NCBI GenBank assembly: GCA_002733185.1
Contig: NVUT01000008.1
Location: forward strand, 60,854 to 95,086
Origin: Flavobacterium sp.
GTDB lineage: Bacteria > Bacteroidota > Bacteroidia > Flavobacteriales > Flavobacteriaceae
Reading direction: 5' to 3'
Length of the DNA: 34,233 bases
Shown here: positions 20,183 to 29,867 of the stretch, one piece after another
Position numbering within the stretch: position 1 is the stretch's first letter
Layout of the letters: the number at the start of each line of letters is the position of its first letter
Program-made: the position numbers and the translations under genes
Notes under the pieces: model-generated
Seen by the model: the letters and a program-made list of their open reading frames with translations, nothing else
Database searches by the model: none
What the model was told of the DNA's origin: nothing

Positions 20183-22480
20183 ATGAAGCATTTACTAGTA
20201 GGATTCTTGTTTTTACAAGCCTTTTTATTACAAGCCCAAAATTTTGAAGATAGTTGGACGGGTTATTTTTCCTATGTTTCAGTAAAAAGTATTACACAAG
20301 GAAACGATAAAATATATGCTGCAGCCGAAAATTCGGTTTTTACTTACGATCTTTTTACTCAAGAAACAGAAACTATATCTACTATTAATGGACTTTCAGG
20401 TAAATCTATTTCAACCGCATATTACAGCGAAATATTTGGACTGTATATTATTGGTTATGAAAATGGGCTGTTAGAAATTATCAAAGACGACGACGATCAA
20501 GTTTTAAAAGTTGTAGATATTCTGAATAAACCAACAATTCCTCCAAACAGTAAAACTATAAACGATTTTTATGAGTATAACGATAAATTATACATTTCAA
20601 CTGGATACGGAATTTCAGTCTATGATTTAGCAAATTTAGAGTTTGGCGATACTTATTTTATAGGCTCTCTAGGAGCACAGATCAATATCACTCAAACTAC
20701 CGTACTGGAGGATTTTATTTATGCTTCATCGTCTACTAACGGAGTTAGAAGAGCTTTGGTTGCGAATGATAATCTTATAGATTACCAACAATGGTCTTCA
20801 ATTACAAATGGAGGTTATAAAGGAATTCAAACCTTAGGGAGTGAATTGTATTTAGCTAAAAATAACGACCAAATCTTTAAATTTACGCCGAGTGCTGGTC
20901 TTGAATTTGTTGAAAATATTAATTCATCTATAGTTGATTTTGAAGTCGATACTAATATTTTAACAATAACATCCACCTCTACTATTAAAGCATATTCAGA
21001 AGGATATAATTTACTTTCAGAAATAAATTCATTACCAGATTTCGATTACGTATTACAATCAGGATTAGCTTTTGAAGATGTGTTTTATCTAGGAACTACA
21101 GAGTTAGGAATGTTCAAAGTTCCTTTCGGAACTTCACAAGTAGAACAAATTTTGCCTGACGGCCCTTTATTAAATCAGCCATTTGCCATTGATGCTTCCC
21201 CTGGTCAGTTATGGGTTGTATTTGGCGATGTAGATTTAAATTTTAATCCTTATCCTTTAAGTGAAAGAGGAATAAGTAATTTTAAACAAGAGATTTGGAC
21301 AAATTTAAGTTACGAAGAAATCACCAGCGAAATTGGAGGTGCGGCAGTAAATGACATCAGTTATGTTACTATTAATCCTACTAAAAATAATGAAGCTTAT
21401 ATGAGTTCATATCAGAAAGGTTTATTGAAAATTAAAAATCAAGTACCCATTATTTTATATGACGAAACAAATAGCCCTATAGATATACCTGGAGGGAACG
21501 AAGCCGTTGGTATTCGTTTGTATGGCTCCGATTTTGATAGAGAAGGAAATTTATGGGTTGTGCAATCTAGAACAGATGAAGGCTTAATAAAACTAACTCC
21601 TGAAGGTCAATTTCAAACCATAGACATATCTAACATTATAGATGCGGTTGGAAACCAAGCTTTAAGTGAAGTTAGAATAAGTAGAGAAGGATATGTATTT
21701 ATTGGTGCTGTTGACAAAGGGTTAATAGGATATAATCCTACCACAGGCGTTTTTAATTTAATAGCGGAAGAAGTTGGAAACGGAAACCTCCCAACAAATA
21801 ATATTAGAGCCTTAGCATTTGATAATCAAAATAGATTATGGATAGGAACCACCAAAGGGTTAAGAGTATTGTTTAGTATTGGAAATTTTTTCGAAGACGG
21901 AGCAAATATCGAGTCTCAACCAATCATTATTTTAGAAAATGGGGTGCCACAGGAGTTATTATTTCTTCAATCGATTACAGATATTGAAGTAGATGGTTCT
22001 AATAATAAATGGGTTTCTACGGCAACTTCGGGAGTGTTTTATTTTTCTTCCAACGGACAAGAAACATTATTGCGATTTACAGCAGACAATTCTCCTTTGC
22101 CTTCAGATAATGTATTAGATATTGCGATAGATAGCTCAACAGGAATCGTATATTTTGCAACTGCTAATGGCTTGGTTGCCTATAAGGGAAGTTCCACAGC
22201 ACCGAAAGACGATCTTGAAAACGTATATGTGTTTCCAAATCCTGTACGTCCAGAGTTCTTCGGAAATGTAACCATCGACGGTCTTACCGCAAAAGCAAAT
22301 GTAAAAATTACCGATATCACAGGGAATCTTGTTTTTGAAACTACCTCGGAAGGAGGAAGCGTACAATGGGATACTACCGCTTTCGGAAGACATAGAGTCG
22401 CTTCAGGTGTGTATTTAGTGTTGATAACCTCAGACGATAATCTGTTGACTAAAGTGGCAAAAATTATGATTATTAGGTAA
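20183..22480 (+). CDS. porZ: PorZ-like T9SS component (two-component-regulator-type propeller with CTD)
   Basis: Signal peptide; NFEDSWTGYFSYVSVKSITQGNDKIYAAAENSVFTYDL; propeller repeats (LPTNNIRALAFDNQNRLWIGTTKGLRVL); C-term VYVFPNPVRPEFFGNVTIDGLTAKANVKITDITGNLVFET...VASGVYLVLI; immediately upstream of recO as in other Bacteroidetes. Confidence 0.85.
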   Translation: MKHLLVGFLFLQAFLLQAQNFEDSWTGYFSYVSVKSITQGNDKIYAAAENSVFTYDLFTQETETISTINGLSGKSISTAYYSEIFGLYIIGYENGLLEIIKDDDDQVLKVVDILNKPTIPPNSKTINDFYEYNDKLYISTGYGISVYDLANLEFGDTYFIGSLGAQINITQTTVLEDFIYASSSTNGVRRALVANDNLIDYQQWSSITNGGYKGIQTLGSELYLAKNNDQIFKFTPSAGLEFVENINSSIVDFEVDTNILTITSTSTIKAYSEGYNLLSEINSLPDFDYVLQSGLAFEDVFYLGTTELGMFKVPFGTSQVEQILPDGPLLNQPFAIDASPGQLWVVFGDVDLNFNPYPLSERGISNFKQEIWTNLSYEEITSEIGGAAVNDISYVTINPTKNNEAYMSSYQKGLLKIKNQVPIILYDETNSPIDIPGGNEAVGIRLYGSDFDREGNLWVVQSRTDEGLIKLTPEGQFQTIDISNIIDAVGNQALSEVRISREGYVFIGAVDKGLIGYNPTTGVFNLIAEEVGNGNLPTNNIRALAFDNQNRLWIGTTKGLRVLFSIGNFFEDGANIESQPIIILENGVPQELLFLQSITDIEVDGSNNKWVSTATSGVFYFSSNGQETLLRFTADNSPLPSDNVLDIAIDSSTGIVYFATANGLVAYKGSSTAPKDDLENVYVFPNPVRPEFFGNVTIDGLTAKANVKITDITGNLVFETTSEGGSVQWDTTAFGRHRVASGVYLVLITSDDNLLTKVAKIMIIR

Positions 22481-23199
22481 TGATTGTCAATACCAAAGCC
22501 ATTGTTTTTTCATCCCTTAAATATGGAGAAGCAGACCTTATTGTAAAATGTTTCACACAATCTTCAGGTTTAAAAACCTATTTGCTTCGGAATGTATTGA
22601 AAACAAAAAAAGGAAAACTTAAACCTTCCTATTTTCAAGTATTAACACTTCTAGAAATCGAAGCTTCTCATAAAGATAAAGGCACTTTAGAATATTTAAA
22701 AGAAGTTAAAATATCGTACCCTTATAAATCACTTCATACTCAAATATTAAAAAGTAGCTTAGCGATTTTTATAGCCGAAATACTTTCAAATTCCATAAAT
22801 GAAGAAGCGGAAGACAAAGAATTGTTTCAATATATTGAAGCTTCTTTAATTTGGTTAGATACCAATGCTGCAATAGCCAATTTTCATATCTTATTTTTAT
22901 TAAATTTAAGTATGTATTTAGGATTTTATCCAGATACTTCCACTGTTTCAAAGAAATACTTTAATTTAATAGAAGGTAATTTTCAAGATTATAACGACGG
23001 AAAATATTGTGAATCAGGACAAGCTATTGTTGACCTAAAAAGATTTTTCGGCATAGATTTTGATGTAATATCGCGAATAAAACTAACAAAAAACCAACGA
23101 TCGGATCTATTAAATTTGTTATTGATTTATTATCAATTACATTTGCACGGCTTTAAAAAACCAAAGTCTTTAGAGGTCTTAAACCAAATATTTCAATGA
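22480..23199 (+). CDS. recO: DNA repair protein RecO
   Basis: MIVNTKAIVFSSLKYGEADLIVKCFTQSSGLKTYLLRNVLKTKKGKLKPSYFQVLTLLEIEA. Confidence 0.95.
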   Translation: MIVNTKAIVFSSLKYGEADLIVKCFTQSSGLKTYLLRNVLKTKKGKLKPSYFQVLTLLEIEASHKDKGTLEYLKEVKISYPYKSLHTQILKSSLAIFIAEILSNSINEEAEDKELFQYIEASLIWLDTNAAIANFHILFLLNLSMYLGFYPDTSTVSKKYFNLIEGNFQDYNDGKYCESGQAIVDLKRFFGIDFDVISRIKLTKNQRSDLLNLLLIYYQLHLHGFKKPKSLEVLNQIFQ

Positions 23200-25604
23200 G
23201 CATAAAACTGCCCATAGTTTTCATATTTTTCTTCCTTTCTTTTTCTTCAATCATTGCTCAAAAGATTCAAGTTTTTGAAAAAGAAACACATTCTCCAATT
23301 TCTGGAGTTGCCATATTTAATAACGATAAAACCATTTCAGGAATTACAGATTTTGATGGTTTTGTAGATATTTCAGGGTTTTCAGCAAACGAAAAAATCA
23401 CATTTCAGCATATAGCTCATAGTACGATTACACTTTCCAAAGAGCATATTCTAGAATCTAAAAAAACAGTGTATTTAGAATTGGATGCTAGTACTCTTGA
23501 TGAGGTGATTTTATCAGTTTCAAAATTTAAACAAGACAAAGGAGATATTCCTCAGAAAATATCGAGCATTACCAGCGAAGACATCATGTTTACCAATCCT
23601 CAAACTTCTGCAGATTTACTTGAAAGCAGCGGAAATGTGTTTATTCAAAAAAGTCAGTTAGGGGGAGGAAGTCCAATAATTAGAGGGTTTTCAACCAATC
23701 GTTTGTTAATTGCGGTTGATGGAGTACGATTTAATAATGCGATTTTTAGAGGCGGGAATGTGCAAAGTATTATTTCAATCGATCCTTTTACCGTAGACCA
23801 CACTGAAGTTATTTTAGGACCAGGTTCCGTAGTTTACGGGAGTGATGCTATTGGAGGTGTAATGAATTTTTACACCAAAGATGCTAAATTTTCTTTTGAA
23901 GAAGGAACCTCTTTTTCTGGAAATGCAACCCTAAGATATGCAACCGCAAGTGAGGAAAAAACAGGGCATATAGATTTTAATATAGGACTAAAAGAATGGG
24001 CTTTTTTAACCAGTGTCTCCTATACTGATTTTGGAGATTTAAAAATGGGAAAATACGGTCCAAACGATTTTTTACGCCCTGAATATGTAGAAACAATTGA
24101 CGGAGTAGATGTCGTGGTTACAAATGACGATCCAAGAGTGCAAACGCCCACAGGTTATAACCAGATTAATGCGATGCAAAAAATTAGGTTTATGCCAACT
24201 GAAAATTGGGATTTTAATTTAGGTTTATTTTACACAACCACCAGCGATTATCCAAGGTATGACCGTTTGACTAGAAAGAAAGACGGGCAATTTAGATCTG
24301 CTGTTTGGGATTATACTCCCCAGGAATGGATGAGTGGAAATCTTGAAATAACACATAACGGAACCACTTTTTACGACAAAAGTATCTTGACTTTATCCTA
24401 TCAAAATTTTAAAGAAGGAAGAAAAGATAGAAGCTTTGGTGAGACTACTTTATACGAAACCAAAGAGAAAGTAGATGCCTATACTTCGGCATTGGATTTT
24501 ATAAAAAAGTTTGGAAAAAGCAAACTGTTTTACGGACTTGAATATATTTATAACAAGGTTAATTCCAACGGAAAGAAAACCGATATTTTCAATGGAGATA
24601 CTGCCGAAACAGCCTCACGTTATCCAGATGGATCTACTTGGCAATCGATGGCAGCCTATGTAAGTTTACAATCTAAATTAACCGAAACCCTCTCATTACA
24701 AGCAGGATTGCGTTATAATTACATATTATTATATGCCAATTTTGATACTCCTTATTATGATTTTCCTTTTACCGAAGCAGATATCAATACAGGAGCCTTA
24801 ACAGGTAGTGCAGGGTTAAATTGGCAAGCAAGCAATATTTTAGGATGGCGGTTTAACTTTTCAACTGCATTTAGAGCACCTAATATTGATGATATTGGAA
24901 AGATTTTCGATAGCGAACCGGGATCGGTAGTAGTTCCAAATCCAGATTTAAAACCCGAGTATGCCTATAATGGTGAAATTGCAGCCACCTTAAATTTTGA
25001 AGACATAGTAAAATTTGATTTTGCGGGATATATGACCTTTTTGGAAGATGCTTTAGTACGTAGAGATTATAGTATTGATGGTCAAACCGAAATTATATAT
25101 CAAGGAGAATTAAGCAATGTACAAGCCATTCAAAATGGAGGAAAAGCTAAAATTTATGGTTTTGAAGTAGGAGTTGAAATCAACTTTTCTAAAAGCGTCC
25201 AACTTACCTCACAATATAATATTACCGATGGCTATCAAGAAGAAGAGGATGGAAGTAGAGTAGCAATTAGACACGTAGCTCCACAATTTGGGAACACGCA
25301 TTTAACCTGGAAATTCAACAAACTAAAATTAGATGCTTTTGCAGAATACAATGGGGAGTTTAGTTTTGAAGACTTAGCACCAGGCGAACAAGGAAAACCT
25401 CATTTATACGCTTTAGATGAAAACGGAAACCCATATTCGCCCTCTTGGTACACTTTAAATTTTGGAGCACAATACCAAATCACCCAAGCATTACAAATTA
25501 ATGCTACTTTAGAAAACATTACCAATCAACGTTACCGAACCTATTCTTCTGGTTTGGCAGCTCCTGGACTTAATTTTATTGCTGCGGTTAGTTATAAGTT
25601 TTAA
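23196..25604 (+). CDS. TonB-dependent receptor with N-terminal carboxypeptidase-like (CarboxypepD_reg) domain
   Basis: 802 aa; plug motifs (SGNVFIQKSQLGGGSPIIRGFSTNRLLIAVDGVRFNNAIFRGGNVQSI...LGPGSVVYGSDAIGGVMNFYTK); barrel end GLNFIAAVSYKF. Confidence 0.95.
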   Translation: MSIKLPIVFIFFFLSFSSIIAQKIQVFEKETHSPISGVAIFNNDKTISGITDFDGFVDISGFSANEKITFQHIAHSTITLSKEHILESKKTVYLELDASTLDEVILSVSKFKQDKGDIPQKISSITSEDIMFTNPQTSADLLESSGNVFIQKSQLGGGSPIIRGFSTNRLLIAVDGVRFNNAIFRGGNVQSIISIDPFTVDHTEVILGPGSVVYGSDAIGGVMNFYTKDAKFSFEEGTSFSGNATLRYATASEEKTGHIDFNIGLKEWAFLTSVSYTDFGDLKMGKYGPNDFLRPEYVETIDGVDVVVTNDDPRVQTPTGYNQINAMQKIRFMPTENWDFNLGLFYTTTSDYPRYDRLTRKKDGQFRSAVWDYTPQEWMSGNLEITHNGTTFYDKSILTLSYQNFKEGRKDRSFGETTLYETKEKVDAYTSALDFIKKFGKSKLFYGLEYIYNKVNSNGKKTDIFNGDTAETASRYPDGSTWQSMAAYVSLQSKLTETLSLQAGLRYNYILLYANFDTPYYDFPFTEADINTGALTGSAGLNWQASNILGWRFNFSTAFRAPNIDDIGKIFDSEPGSVVVPNPDLKPEYAYNGEIAATLNFEDIVKFDFAGYMTFLEDALVRRDYSIDGQTEIIYQGELSNVQAIQNGGKAKIYGFEVGVEINFSKSVQLTSQYNITDGYQEEEDGSRVAIRHVAPQFGNTHLTWKFNKLKLDAFAEYNGEFSFEDLAPGEQGKPHLYALDENGNPYSPSWYTLNFGAQYQITQALQINATLENITNQRYRTYSSGLAAPGLNFIAAVSYKF

Positions 25605-25658
25605 TTGCTAATTTTGTATATTGGTTTATAGATATAATAAGTAATTAAACAAAACTAT

Positions 25659-26099
25659 ATGACTAAAATAAAAATATTGACAAGCATTTTGATTTTAACA
25701 ATTACATTGAGTAGTTGTGAAAATAAAAAAAATGAAGAAAAAACTAACTCAAAAGCCGAATTAGAAAGAGTTGAATTGACTGAGAAAGTTTTCACCGAAT
25801 CAGAAATTGCTAAATACACAATATCAGCAATTATGAATCAACCACCTGAATTAATAAATGTTGAAGACAATGACGGAATTTATTACGTCTCTTACTCTCA
25901 AAAGGACGACGAAAAAACAAATAACTACAAAATTAAGATTAGCGGAAATATAATAATTTGGGGAAATAGTGATGGCAGATGGAGAGACACGAAATTTGAC
26001 GAAAAAATAAAGTACTTTGAGAAAGGTAATGAACTGAAAATTACACAAACTTTTGAAGATGGTTCTAAAATTGTAAAGGAATTTAAAAAATTGCAATAA
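25659..26099 (+). CDS. Small hypothetical lipoprotein
   Basis: 146 aa; lipobox ILTITLSSCENK; no recognised family. Confidence 0.65.
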   Translation: MTKIKILTSILILTITLSSCENKKNEEKTNSKAELERVELTEKVFTESEIAKYTISAIMNQPPELINVEDNDGIYYVSYSQKDDEKTNNYKIKISGNIIIWGNSDGRWRDTKFDEKIKYFEKGNELKITQTFEDGSKIVKEFKKLQ

Positions 26100-26275
26100 A
26101 AATCACTTACAACACCGCTTATATTTCAGAACGAATGAATTCCCTGTCGAAAATTAACTCTTATTTGGTATCTTTGAATTATAAAAACCAAATATGGTAT
26201 ACAAATTAACAGCGTAAAATCAATTTTAAACTGTAGCCGTATTTTAGGGCAAGACACTAACTATAATATTAATAA

Positions 26276-27328
26276 ATGAATCATTTTTATTCTTTCGGAA
26301 TCTTCTTATTTGTCAGTTTAAATATTTATTCTCAGGCAACAGATTTTGTCACAGGATTAAATCAACCACAAGACCTCTTAGTATATGAAGGTGAACTTTA
26401 CATCTCAGAAAGAAACGCAAATAGAATAATTAAAGTGGATCTATCAGTACCAGATCCCATACCAGAAGTAGTTCTTAGTGTTGTTCAACCTTGGGGATTA
26501 GCAATTGATGGAACTGAATTATATTTCTCTCAAGTTCAGGGAATAAATACAATTTCTAAAATAGATCTTTCGGATCCTAATCCGACACCTATCGTTGTAG
26601 TTGAAAATGTTTCAAGTGCATTTGACTTAGAAATGTACGGGAATGAATTATATATAGCTCAATTTGGTTTGGATAGAATAATAAAAATAGATATATCAAT
26701 TCTGAACCCTCCTATTGTTGAGGTTATAAATGGAATTGAAACACCTTACGCATTGGAATTAGTAGAAGATGATTTGTATATAGCCACGTATGTAGAAGAT
26801 AAAGTTTTAAAAATTGATTTAACCGATCCAAATCCAATAGTAATTAATGTAATTTCAAATCTATTATTACCTATAGGATTGGCACATAGAGGATATGAGT
26901 TGCATATAGCTGAAGCTGGGCAAAGTAATGGTCAAGATCGTATCTCTAAAATTGATATGAGAAATTCAAATCCAGTAAGAGAAACAGTTGTTAATGGGTT
27001 GTATAATCCTACTCAAGGATTAGAAATTTATAATGACGTACTTTATATAGCAGAGAACTTTAAAATAAGTAAGTTTGAATTGCCTCCTCTTTCTATTAGC
27101 GATTTTGATAAAGAAAAAATTAATGTGTACCCTAATCCGGCATCTGATTTTATTCAAATTTCAGGATTAAGAAATACCGTGAACTATTCAATATATAGTA
27201 TTTCTGGAGCTATTTTGGAGAAAGGCATTGTTAAAAAAAATGAAAAAATTAACGTTCAAGATCTGTCTGCAGGGATCTATTTTCTAATTCTTAATGAAAG
27301 TAAAATTATTAAAGTCATTAAAGAATAA
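26276..27328 (+). CDS. NHL/SMP30-like beta-propeller protein with T9SS type A sorting domain
   Basis: Signal peptide; ~45-aa repeats (NRIIKVDLSVPDPIPEVV..., STISKIDLSDPNPTPIVV-type..., DKVLKIDLTDPNPIVINV...); C-term INVYPNPASDFIQISG...YSIYSISGAILEKG...LSAGIYFLIL. Confidence 0.85.
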   Translation: MNHFYSFGIFLFVSLNIYSQATDFVTGLNQPQDLLVYEGELYISERNANRIIKVDLSVPDPIPEVVLSVVQPWGLAIDGTELYFSQVQGINTISKIDLSDPNPTPIVVVENVSSAFDLEMYGNELYIAQFGLDRIIKIDISILNPPIVEVINGIETPYALELVEDDLYIATYVEDKVLKIDLTDPNPIVINVISNLLLPIGLAHRGYELHIAEAGQSNGQDRISKIDMRNSNPVRETVVNGLYNPTQGLEIYNDVLYIAENFKISKFELPPLSISDFDKEKINVYPNPASDFIQISGLRNTVNYSIYSISGAILEKGIVKKNEKINVQDLSAGIYFLILNESKIIKVIKE

Positions 27329-27411
27329 CCTTTTACTGTATAAAAATAATAGCGGTTTAAACGATAAAACGAGAGTAATTAAGTTTATGTATAGGCAGTA
27401 GGCAGCATTAA

Positions 27412-27480
27412 CGAACCGATACTTCTGGTTTGGCAGCTCCTGGACTCAATTTTATTGCAGCTTTAAGTTATAAGTTTTAA
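27412..27480 (+). pseudogene. Orphan 3'-terminal remnant of a TonB-dependent receptor gene
   Basis: ~69 nt encoding RTDTSGLAAPGLNFIAALSYKF*, close to the last residues of the intact receptor ending at 25604 (RTYSSGLAAPGLNFIAAVSYKF*). Confidence 0.8.
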
Positions 27481-27549
27481 AATTAATTGGTATAATCCAT
27501 AAAAAAGCTACTAAAATTAAACAGTAGTTTTTAGTAAAAATTTTATCTT

Positions 27550-27963
27550 TTAATGAGGCAGCGATTTCCTAAAATACCCGTAAGCAAATGTTCCAAGTAA
27601 AGCCGCACCAATAAATACGATAAAAATAGTATATCCTGAACCTACTAATACGAACATCATTCCAGAACAAACACCGGTAAGTGCCCATCCCATTCCGAAG
27701 ATAATTCCGCCTAAAATATAACGCCACCATTCGTGACTCTTATCATTAAATTTTACGGTTTCGCCATGAACGGCTTTAATTTTACCTCTTTTAAATAGTT
27801 GAGTAATAATAATCCCTATAACAACACCGCTTATAATTATCCCGTACATATGGAACGATTGAAAGTGGAACATTTCTATGATTCTAAAGGTTGATATTGC
27901 TTCGAGTTTCCACATTCCGAAACCGAATAAAAAACCGATGATTATATATTTGAATAATTTCAT
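27550..27963 (-). CDS. YeeE/YedE-type (DUF6691-like) sulfur-transport membrane protein, second half
   Basis: 137 aa; GGIIFGMGWALTGVCSGMMFVLVGSG; paired with the upstream YeeE/YedE gene. Confidence 0.87.
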   Translation of the reverse strand: MKLFKYIIIGFLFGFGMWKLEAISTFRIIEMFHFQSFHMYGIIISGVVIGIIITQLFKRGKIKAVHGETVKFNDKSHEWWRYILGGIIFGMGWALTGVCSGMMFVLVGSGYTIFIVFIGAALLGTFAYGYFRKSLPH

Positions 27964-27978
27964 TTTTCTGAATTTTAA

Positions 27979-28647
27979 TTAAATAGTGATTTGTAAAATG
28001 TAAGGAAGTATGAGCCAAGTCATAATTAAACCTCCAACGAAAAATCCAATTACAGCTACCAATGATGGTAATTGTAAATTAGCAATACCAGAAATGGCAT
28101 GACCAGAAGTACAGCCTCCGGCGTATCTAGCTCCAAATCCTATTAAAAATCCGCCCCCCACAATAATGATTAAACCTCTAACGGTAAATAAGGATTTCCA
28201 AGAATATAAGTTCCACCATTCTGGAAGATTTACTCCGTGCAAGGTATCTTTTCCAGGAACTATATGTACATTATCTGCTGTTAAATAAGGTTCTGGAGAC
28301 ATTTGATTTAACGTGTCTAATGCTGCTTGAGAAATGTGTGCAAGACCATCACCACCAAAATAATTAGCAGCTACATAACCACCAAACATAGCACCTAAGG
28401 CTACCATTAAATTCCAACCTTGTTTTCCCCAATCAAAATCAAAAAAGTCCGCGTATTTCCCTGCACCATCGGCAGCACACATCGTTCGTAAATTGGCGGA
28501 TAATCCAAAATCTTTATTAAATTTAAATAATAAAAAAAGAGTAAGACCTATAACAACACTTCCCATCCACCAAGGCCAGGGTTGGCTGATGAATTCTTGC
28601 ATTTCTAATACTTTATCGTACATGTTTTTAAATTTATTGATTAGCAA
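27979..28647 (-). CDS. YeeE/YedE family membrane protein, first half
   Basis: 222 aa; GGGFLIGFGARYAGGCTSGHAISGIANLQLPSLVAVIGFFVGGL conserved Cys motif. Confidence 0.9.
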   Translation of the reverse strand: MLINKFKNMYDKVLEMQEFISQPWPWWMGSVVIGLTLFLLFKFNKDFGLSANLRTMCAADGAGKYADFFDFDWGKQGWNLMVALGAMFGGYVAANYFGGDGLAHISQAALDTLNQMSPEPYLTADNVHIVPGKDTLHGVNLPEWWNLYSWKSLFTVRGLIIIVGGGFLIGFGARYAGGCTSGHAISGIANLQLPSLVAVIGFFVGGLIMTWLILPYILQITI

Positions 28648-28717
28648 ATTTAGATCTAAATATACCCTAAATATATGACAATTATCAATTTGAGAAATTT
28701 ATTGGAAAAAGAAAATA

Positions 28718-28901
28718 CTACTTAATTTGCTTCAAATTTACATCGTAAAGCCCAATTAAAACACTATTTCCTTCTTTGTCAATTTTTAAGCCTCCGTATT
28801 TTGCTTCTTCATATTTTTCACCTTCTCCTTCTTGAAAAAAGTAGGATTCTGCTCCAATATCCAGATTCCAATTATCGCTAGTGTATTTAATTAAAAGTTC
28901 G
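28718..28901 (-). pseudogene. 3' remnant of a GDYXXLXY-like protein gene, truncated at the transposon left end
   Basis: Reverse-strand open frame ...ELLIKYTSDNWNLDIGAESYFFQEGEGEKYEEAKYGGLKIDKEGNSVLIGLYDVNLKQIK* (stop 28718-28720). C-terminal pattern resembles GDYXXLXY-family proteins. No start codon; chromosomal similarity ends at the inverted repeat. Confidence 0.6.
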
Positions 28902-28926
28902 GCGGTAACTATATACCACTTTACAC
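28902..28926 (+). repeat. Left terminal inverted repeat
   Basis: GCGGTAACTATATACCACTTTACAC; mirrors 32490-32514. Confidence 0.8.
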
Positions 28927-29180
28927 TAGAGATGAAAAAGTGTTTTTATAATTTTAGCTATTTACATTAATATATTAAGGGAAAAATAGTCATATAAGAT
29001 ATTATGACGCATAAGCCGTTAATCGAGTTTTCTTTTATATTTTGCTTTCGTATTACTATTTTATATATATTTACAACATATAGCACTCTTGGCTACGTTT
29101 TTCCAAATGTTATTTCTTAACTAATAGCGGGAATACCAACCCAAGAGTTTTCTTTTATCCCCATTTTTAATATTTATTAA

Positions 29181-29867
29181 ATGAATAAAAACGGCTCTAA
29201 AGTTGCCATTTTAGTAGATGGGTCATTCTTCTTAAAAAGATATAAATCCCTCACCAAGGATTACGACACCAAGTCTCCATCTGATGTAGTTAGTGAATTA
29301 TATGAAATGTGTATGAAGCACATTTATAAAAATGACTCATTATATCGAATTTTGTTTTACGATTGTAAGCCCCTTGTAAAAAAAGCTCATAATCCTATAT
29401 CTGGAAAACTCATAGATTATTCTAAAACGGAAGTATCGATTTTTAGGAATGAACTATTTGAACAATTGAAGAGAAAAAGAAAGGTTGCATTGCGTCTAGG
29501 GTATCTTCAGAGTAGTAAGGACTGGGTTATTTCGCCTTGGAAAACAAAAGATTTACTAAATGGAAAAATAAAGATTTCAGATCTCACGGATAAAGACATT
29601 CAACTTAATATTAAGCAAAAAAGAGTTGATATTAAGATCGGGCAAGACATAGCATCGTTAGCTCTCAAAAAATCTGTTGATAAAATAATACTTATATCTG
29701 GGGATGGAGATTTTGTGCCTGCTGCTAAATTAGCTCGTAGAGAGGGAATTGATTTTGTGTTAGATCCAATGTGGAATCAAATAGACCCATTGCTTTTTGA
29801 GCACATCGATGGATTAAGAAACGTAATCCCTAAACCAAGCTATTTAAAAAAGAAAGAAGGCTCCTGA
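29181..29867 (+). CDS. NYN-domain (PIN-like) putative RNase
   Basis: 228 aa; acidic NYN signature residues: VAILVDGSFFLKR, YRILFYDCKP, KIILISGDGDFVPAAKLARREGIDFVLD. Confidence 0.85.
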   Translation: MNKNGSKVAILVDGSFFLKRYKSLTKDYDTKSPSDVVSELYEMCMKHIYKNDSLYRILFYDCKPLVKKAHNPISGKLIDYSKTEVSIFRNELFEQLKRKRKVALRLGYLQSSKDWVISPWKTKDLLNGKIKISDLTDKDIQLNIKQKRVDIKIGQDIASLALKKSVDKIILISGDGDFVPAAKLARREGIDFVLDPMWNQIDPLLFEHIDGLRNVIPKPSYLKKKEGS

